Assembly (NCBI RefSeq): GCF_029227915.1
Contig: NC_079887.1
Location: forward strand, 17,855,650-17,919,649
Direction: 5' to 3'
Length of the DNA stretch: 64,000 bases
From: Hydractinia symbiolongicarpus
Lineage: Eukaryota; Cnidaria; Hydrozoa; Anthoathecata; Hydractiniidae
In this document: positions 60,513 through 64,000 of the stretch, one piece after another
Layout: every line of letters starts with the position of its first letter
Position numbering within the stretch: position 1 is the first letter of the stretch
The notes under the pieces: model-generated
Told to the model about the DNA's origin: nothing
Databases searched by the model: none
What the model saw: only the letters and a program-made list of their open reading frames with translations
Made by a program: the position numbers and the translations under genes

Positions 60513-63500
60513 ACGATTTGGGACGTCGTAGTCTATAGAGAGTGGCAAGGTTAGACCAATGGTAACCTGCGCAGGCACGTGAAACCACGTGATTAACGTG
60601 TAAGGCCTTTATTAGGTGCCAAAAGGCCATATTACAGTCTTTAGAGGCCTGTGCGCGTAGTTTACTGTGTTTTAAAGACAAGGCGCAATTGAAAACGATT
60701 TGGGACGTCGTAGTCTATAGAGAGTGGCAAGGTTAGACCAATGGTAACCTGCGCAGGCACGTGAAACCACGTGATTTACGTGTAAGGCCTTTATTAGGTG
60801 TCAAAAGGCATATTACGGCCTTCAGAGGCCTGTAAGAGTAGTTGACGGTGTTATTAAGCCTAGGCGCAATGGAAAATGACTTGGGAAGTCGTAGTTCAAT
60901 AAGAGTAGAGGGATTAGAGGAATGGTAAACAGCGCAGGCACGTGGAACCACGTGCTTTACGTGTAAGGCCTTTATTAGACATCAAAAAGCCATATTACAG
61001 TGTTTAGAGGCCTGTGCGCGTAGTTGACTGTGTTTTAAAGACATGACGCAGTGGAAAACGATTTGGGACTTCGTAGTGCGTTGAGAGTGTAAGGATTAGA
61101 CCAATGGTAACATGCGCAGGCACGTGGAACCACGTGATTTAAGTGAAAGGCCCTTACTAGCTGTCAAAAGAACATTTTACGGTCTTTAGGTGTCTGTAAG
61201 CGTAGTTGACGATGTTATAAAGCCATGGCGCAATGGAAAACGACTTGGGAAGTCTTAGTCCATTGAGAGTGGAAGGATTAGACCATTGTTAAACAGCGCA
61301 GGCATGTGGAACCACGTGCTTTACGTGTAAGGCCTTTATTAGACATCAAAAGGCCATATTACAGTATTTAGAGGCCTGTAAGCGTAGTTGACTGTGTTTT
61401 AAAGACTTGGCGCAATGGAAAAAGACTTGGGACGTCGTAGTCTAATGAGAGTTGAAGGACTAGATCAATGGTAACCTGCGCAGGCACGTGGAACCACGTG
61501 ATTTACGTGTAAGGCTTTTATTAAGTGTCAAAAGGCATAATACGGCCTTCAGAGTCCTGTAAGAGTATTTGCCGGTTTTATTAAGCCTAGGCGCAATGGA
61601 AAACGACTTGGTACGTCGTAGTCTATTGATGGTGGAAGGAATAGACCAATGGTAACCAGCGCAAGCACGTGGAACCACGTGATTTAAGTGAAAGGCCCTT
61701 ACTAGCTGTGAAAAGGCCATTTTACGGTCTTTAGAGGTCTGTAAGCGTAGTTGACGGTGTTATAAAGCCATGGCGCAATGGAAAACGACTTGGGAAGTCT
61801 TAGTCCATTGACAGTGGAAGGATTAGACCACTGTTAAACAGCGCAGGCATGTGGAACCACGTGCTTTACGTGTAAGGCCTTTATTAGGCATCGAAAGGCC
61901 ATATTACAGTCTTTACAGGCCTGTGCGCGTAGTTGACTGTGTTTTAAAGACTTGGCGCAATGGAAAAAGACTTGGGACGTCGTAGTCTAATGAGAGTTGA
62001 AGGACTAGATCAATGGTAACCTGCGCAGGCACGTGGAACTACGTGATTTATGTGTAAGGCCTTTATTAGGCATCAAAATGCCATATTACGGTCTTTAGAG
62101 GCCTGTGCGCGTAGTTCACTGTGTTTTAAAGACATGGCGCAATGGAAAACGATTTGGGACGTCGTAGTCTATAGAGAGTGGCAAGGTTAGACCAATGGTA
62201 ACCTGCGCAGGCACGTGAAACCACGTGATTTACGTGTAAGGCCTTTATTAGGTGTCAAAAGGCATATTCCGCCTTCAGGGGCCTGTAAGAGTAGTTGACG
62301 GTGTTATTAAGCCTAGGCGCAATGGAACATGACTTGGGAAGTCGTAGTCCATTGAGAGTGGAGTGATTAGACGAATGGTAAACAGCGCAGGCACGTGGTA
62401 CCACGTGCTTTACGTGTAAGGCCTTTATTAGGCATCAAAAAGCCATATTACAGTGTTTAGAGGCCTGTGCGCGTAGTTGACTGTGTTTTAAAGACATGAC
62501 GCAGTGGAAAACGATTTGGGACTTCGTAGTGCGTTGAGAGTGTAAGGATTAGACCAACCTGTGTTTTAAAGACTTGGCGCAATGGAAAAAGACTTGGGAC
62601 GTCGTAGTCTAATGAGAGTTGAAGGACTAGATCAATGGTAACCTGCACAGGCATGTGGAACTACGTGATTTATGTGTAAGGCCTTTATTAGGCAGCAAAA
62701 GGCCCTATTACAGCGTTTAGAGGCCTGTAAGCGTAGTTGACTGTGTTTTAAAGACATGACGCAATGGAAAACAACTTGGGACGTCGTAGTCTATAGAGAG
62801 TGGAAAGATTAGACCAATGGTAACCTGTGCAGGCACGTGAAACCACGTGATTTACGTGTAAGGCTCTTCTTAGGCATCAAAATGCCATATTACGGTCTTT
62901 AGAAGCCTGTGCGCGTAGTTCACTGTGTTTTAAAGACATGGCGCAATGGAAAACGATTTGGGACGTCGTAGTCTAATGAGAGTTGAAGGACTAGACCATT
63001 GTTAAACAGCGCAGGCATGTGGAACCACGTGCTTTACGTGTAAGGGGCCTTTATTAGGCATCAAAAGGCCATATGACAGTGTTTAAAGGCCTGTAAGCGT
63101 AGTTGACTGTGTTTTAAAGACATGACGCAGTGGAAAACAACTTTGGACGTCGTAGTCCGTTGACAGTGAAAGGATTAGACCAATGGTAACCTGTGCAGGC
63201 ACGTGGAACCACGTGATTTACGTACAAGGCTTTTATTAAGCATCAGAAGGCCATATTACAGTCTTTACAGGCCCGTGCGCGTAGTTGACGGTGTTATAAA
63301 GCCATGGCGCAATGGAAAACGACTTGGGAAGTCTTAGTCCATTGAGAGTGGAAGGATTAGACCATTGTTAAACAGCGCAGGCATGTGGAACCACGTGCTT
63401 TACGTGTAAGGCCTTTATTAGGCATCAAAAGGCCACATTACAGTGTTTAGAGGCCTGTAAGCGTAGTTGACTGTGTTTTAAAGACATGACGCAGTGGAAA

Positions 63501-63583
63501 ACAACTTGGGACGTCGTAGTCCATTGACAGTGAAAGGATTAGACCAATGGTAACCTGCGCAGGCACGTGAAACCACGTGATTT
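60513..63583. repeat. 4338-bp-spaced duplication, copy 2
   Basis: Second copy of 56175-59245. It has private changes including GCCGGTTTTATTAAG near 61570 and CACGTGGTACCACGTG near 62392, the latter a perfect 16-bp palindrome. Confidence 0.85.
62462..62721. repeat. Fused monomer pair, 104-bp deletion (copy 8 of 8)
   Basis: Junction begins at 62551. Confidence 0.92.
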
Positions 63584-64000
63584 ACGTGTAAGGCTCTTTT
63601 TAGGCATCAAAATGCCATATTACGGCGTTTAGAGGCCTGTGCGCGTAGTTTAATGTGTTTTAAAGACATGGCGCAATAGATAACGATTTGGGACGTCGTA
63701 GTCTATAGAGAGTGGCAAGGTTAGACCAATGGTAACCTGCGCAGGCACGTGAAACCACGTGATTTACGTGTAAGGCCTTTATTAGGTGTCAAAAGGCCAT
63801 ATTACAGTCTTTAGAGGCCTGTGCGCGTAGTTCACTGTGTTTTAAAGACATGGCGCAATGGAAAACGATTTGGGACGTCGTAGTCTATAGAGAGTGGCAA
63901 GGTTAGACCAATGGTAACCTGCGCAGGCACGTGAAACCACGTGATTTACGTGTAAGGCTTTTATTAGGTGTCAAAAGGCATATTACGGCCTTCAGAGGCC
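63584..64000. repeat. Satellite continuing past the window end
   Basis: Two and a half monomers matching 50730-51060 (private GCGCAATAGATAACG at about 63671) and then diverging. The last bases stop in GGCC within a monomer start, so the array continues beyond the window. Confidence 0.85.

Larger units (their letters stand above)
59241..62228. repeat. Copy of 53266-56254 at offset 5975/5974
   Basis: Breakpoint in GATTTATGTGTAAGG. Keeps the fused pair, the inserted AAAGAACATTT monomers and the CAGAGTCCTG variant. The 1-bp insertion near 54740 is absent, so offset changes from 5975 to 5974. One internal monomer (60100-60281) has been replaced without a change of length. Confidence 0.85.
1..64000. 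repeat. Satellite DNA array, ~182-bp monomer, ~350 head-to-tail copies
   Basis: The whole window is built of one monomer family. The landmark GGYCTGTAAGCGTAG (or GGCCTGTGCGCGTAG) recurs every 181-182 bp from the first base to the last, always in the same orientation, and I found no interruption by unrelated sequence. Copies differ by substitutions, 1-2 bp indels, one 10-bp deletion class and one 104-bp deletion class. Near-identical copies lie thousands of bases apart, while adjacent monomers are clearly divergent, which is the signature of higher-order repeats. Family knowledge: arrays with monomers near nucleosome length are typical of centromeres and pericentromeres. Inference: this is a eukaryotic centromeric or heterochromatic block. 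The species and the satellite's name are not recognised. Minus-strand open frames of 60-193 codons recur because the monomer happens to lack stops there; they are not genes. Confidence 0.98.

Noticed and set aside
1-64000. CRISPR array
   Set aside because: The repeats are about 182 bp and contiguous; there are no short repeats separated by unique spacers.
1-64000. CENP-B box (TTCG-N4-A-N2-CGGG type)
   Set aside because: The nearest candidates on the plus strand (TTCGTAGTGCGTTGAG) lack the required A and CGGG, and CGAA-containing words such as GACGAATGG lack the upstream CCCG on the minus strand. No canonical box was found by eye.
1-64000. Strict A/B monomer alternation as in some alpha-satellite HORs
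   Set aside because: Class order in 1-3000 contains runs of the same TTTTAAAGAC type and adjacent TATTAAG/TATAAAG types, so alternation fails. Only block R shows a local dimer rhythm.
1-64000. Transposable element or retrovirus-like insertion
   Set aside because: The ~182-bp landmark spacing is never interrupted by more than the 104-bp and 10-bp deletions described, and no terminal repeats, poly-A tract or target-site duplication was seen.
1-64000. tRNA or rRNA gene repeat (5S-like tandem)
   Set aside because: No internal A/B or C box, no cloverleaf and no rRNA-like core was seen; conserved parts are short palindromes instead of an RNA gene body.
1-64000. Inverted satellite segments
   Set aside because: Every GGYCTGT...CGTAG landmark I followed reads in the same direction; no switch of orientation was found.

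Overview
This window is one uninterrupted tandem satellite DNA array. From base 1 to base 64000 it consists of about 350 head-to-tail copies of a monomer of about 182 bp, all in the same orientation. I found no genuine protein gene, RNA gene, transposon insertion, CRISPR array or unique sequence. Megabase-style satellite with nested higher-order repeats (HORs) is typical of eukaryotic centromeric or pericentromeric (sometimes subtelomeric) heterochromatin, so the source is almost certainly a eukaryotic chromosome from a long-read assembly. I do not recognise the monomer family and cannot name the kingdom or species. The first monomer (1-182) is 46% GC by count and keeps many CpGs. No canonical CENP-B box was found.

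Monomer layout: the first half carries a variable stretch (class-specific words such as TATAAAG, TATTAAG or TTTTAAAG, then GCGCAATGG or GCGCAGTGG). The second half carries a conserved cluster of dyad symmetries: often CCTGCGCAGG, then CACGTG-N4-CACGTG, then a third ACGTG one helical turn on, then a GGCCTTT...AAAGGCC hairpin. About eight monomer classes can be told apart by short diagnostic words. They are not in strict A/B alternation but follow longer HOR orders.

Region by region: (i) 1-5762 (block P) recurs almost base for base at 12520-18281, offset 12519. Shorter, independently edited relatives begin at 8532, 27582 and 32477, with a fragment at 46586-47965. (ii) 5910-8531 (block R) recurs at 24414-27581 with an inserted dimer and a patch from another block. 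(iii) 18282-24413 (block S) contains 546-bp, 1092-bp and 3458-bp duplications. (iv) 29735-32276 is a 1271-bp tandem duplication. (v) 35522-46666 is a clean HOR of three copies, period 3715 bp. (vi) 46586-64000 is a younger-looking mosaic of 4076-, 2440-, 1637-, 4338- and 5975-bp duplications derived from the 3715-bp unit. Eight copies of one 104-bp deletion junction, six of a 2-bp insertion and seven of a 10-bp deletion act as genealogical markers.

No genes work together here. The biology is repeat turnover (unequal exchange, whole-monomer deletion or insertion, and at least two conversion-like monomer swaps) acting on a monomer rich in dyads and E-box-like CACGTG sites. The block boundaries were read by eye and are good to within some tens of bases unless a marker is given exactly.
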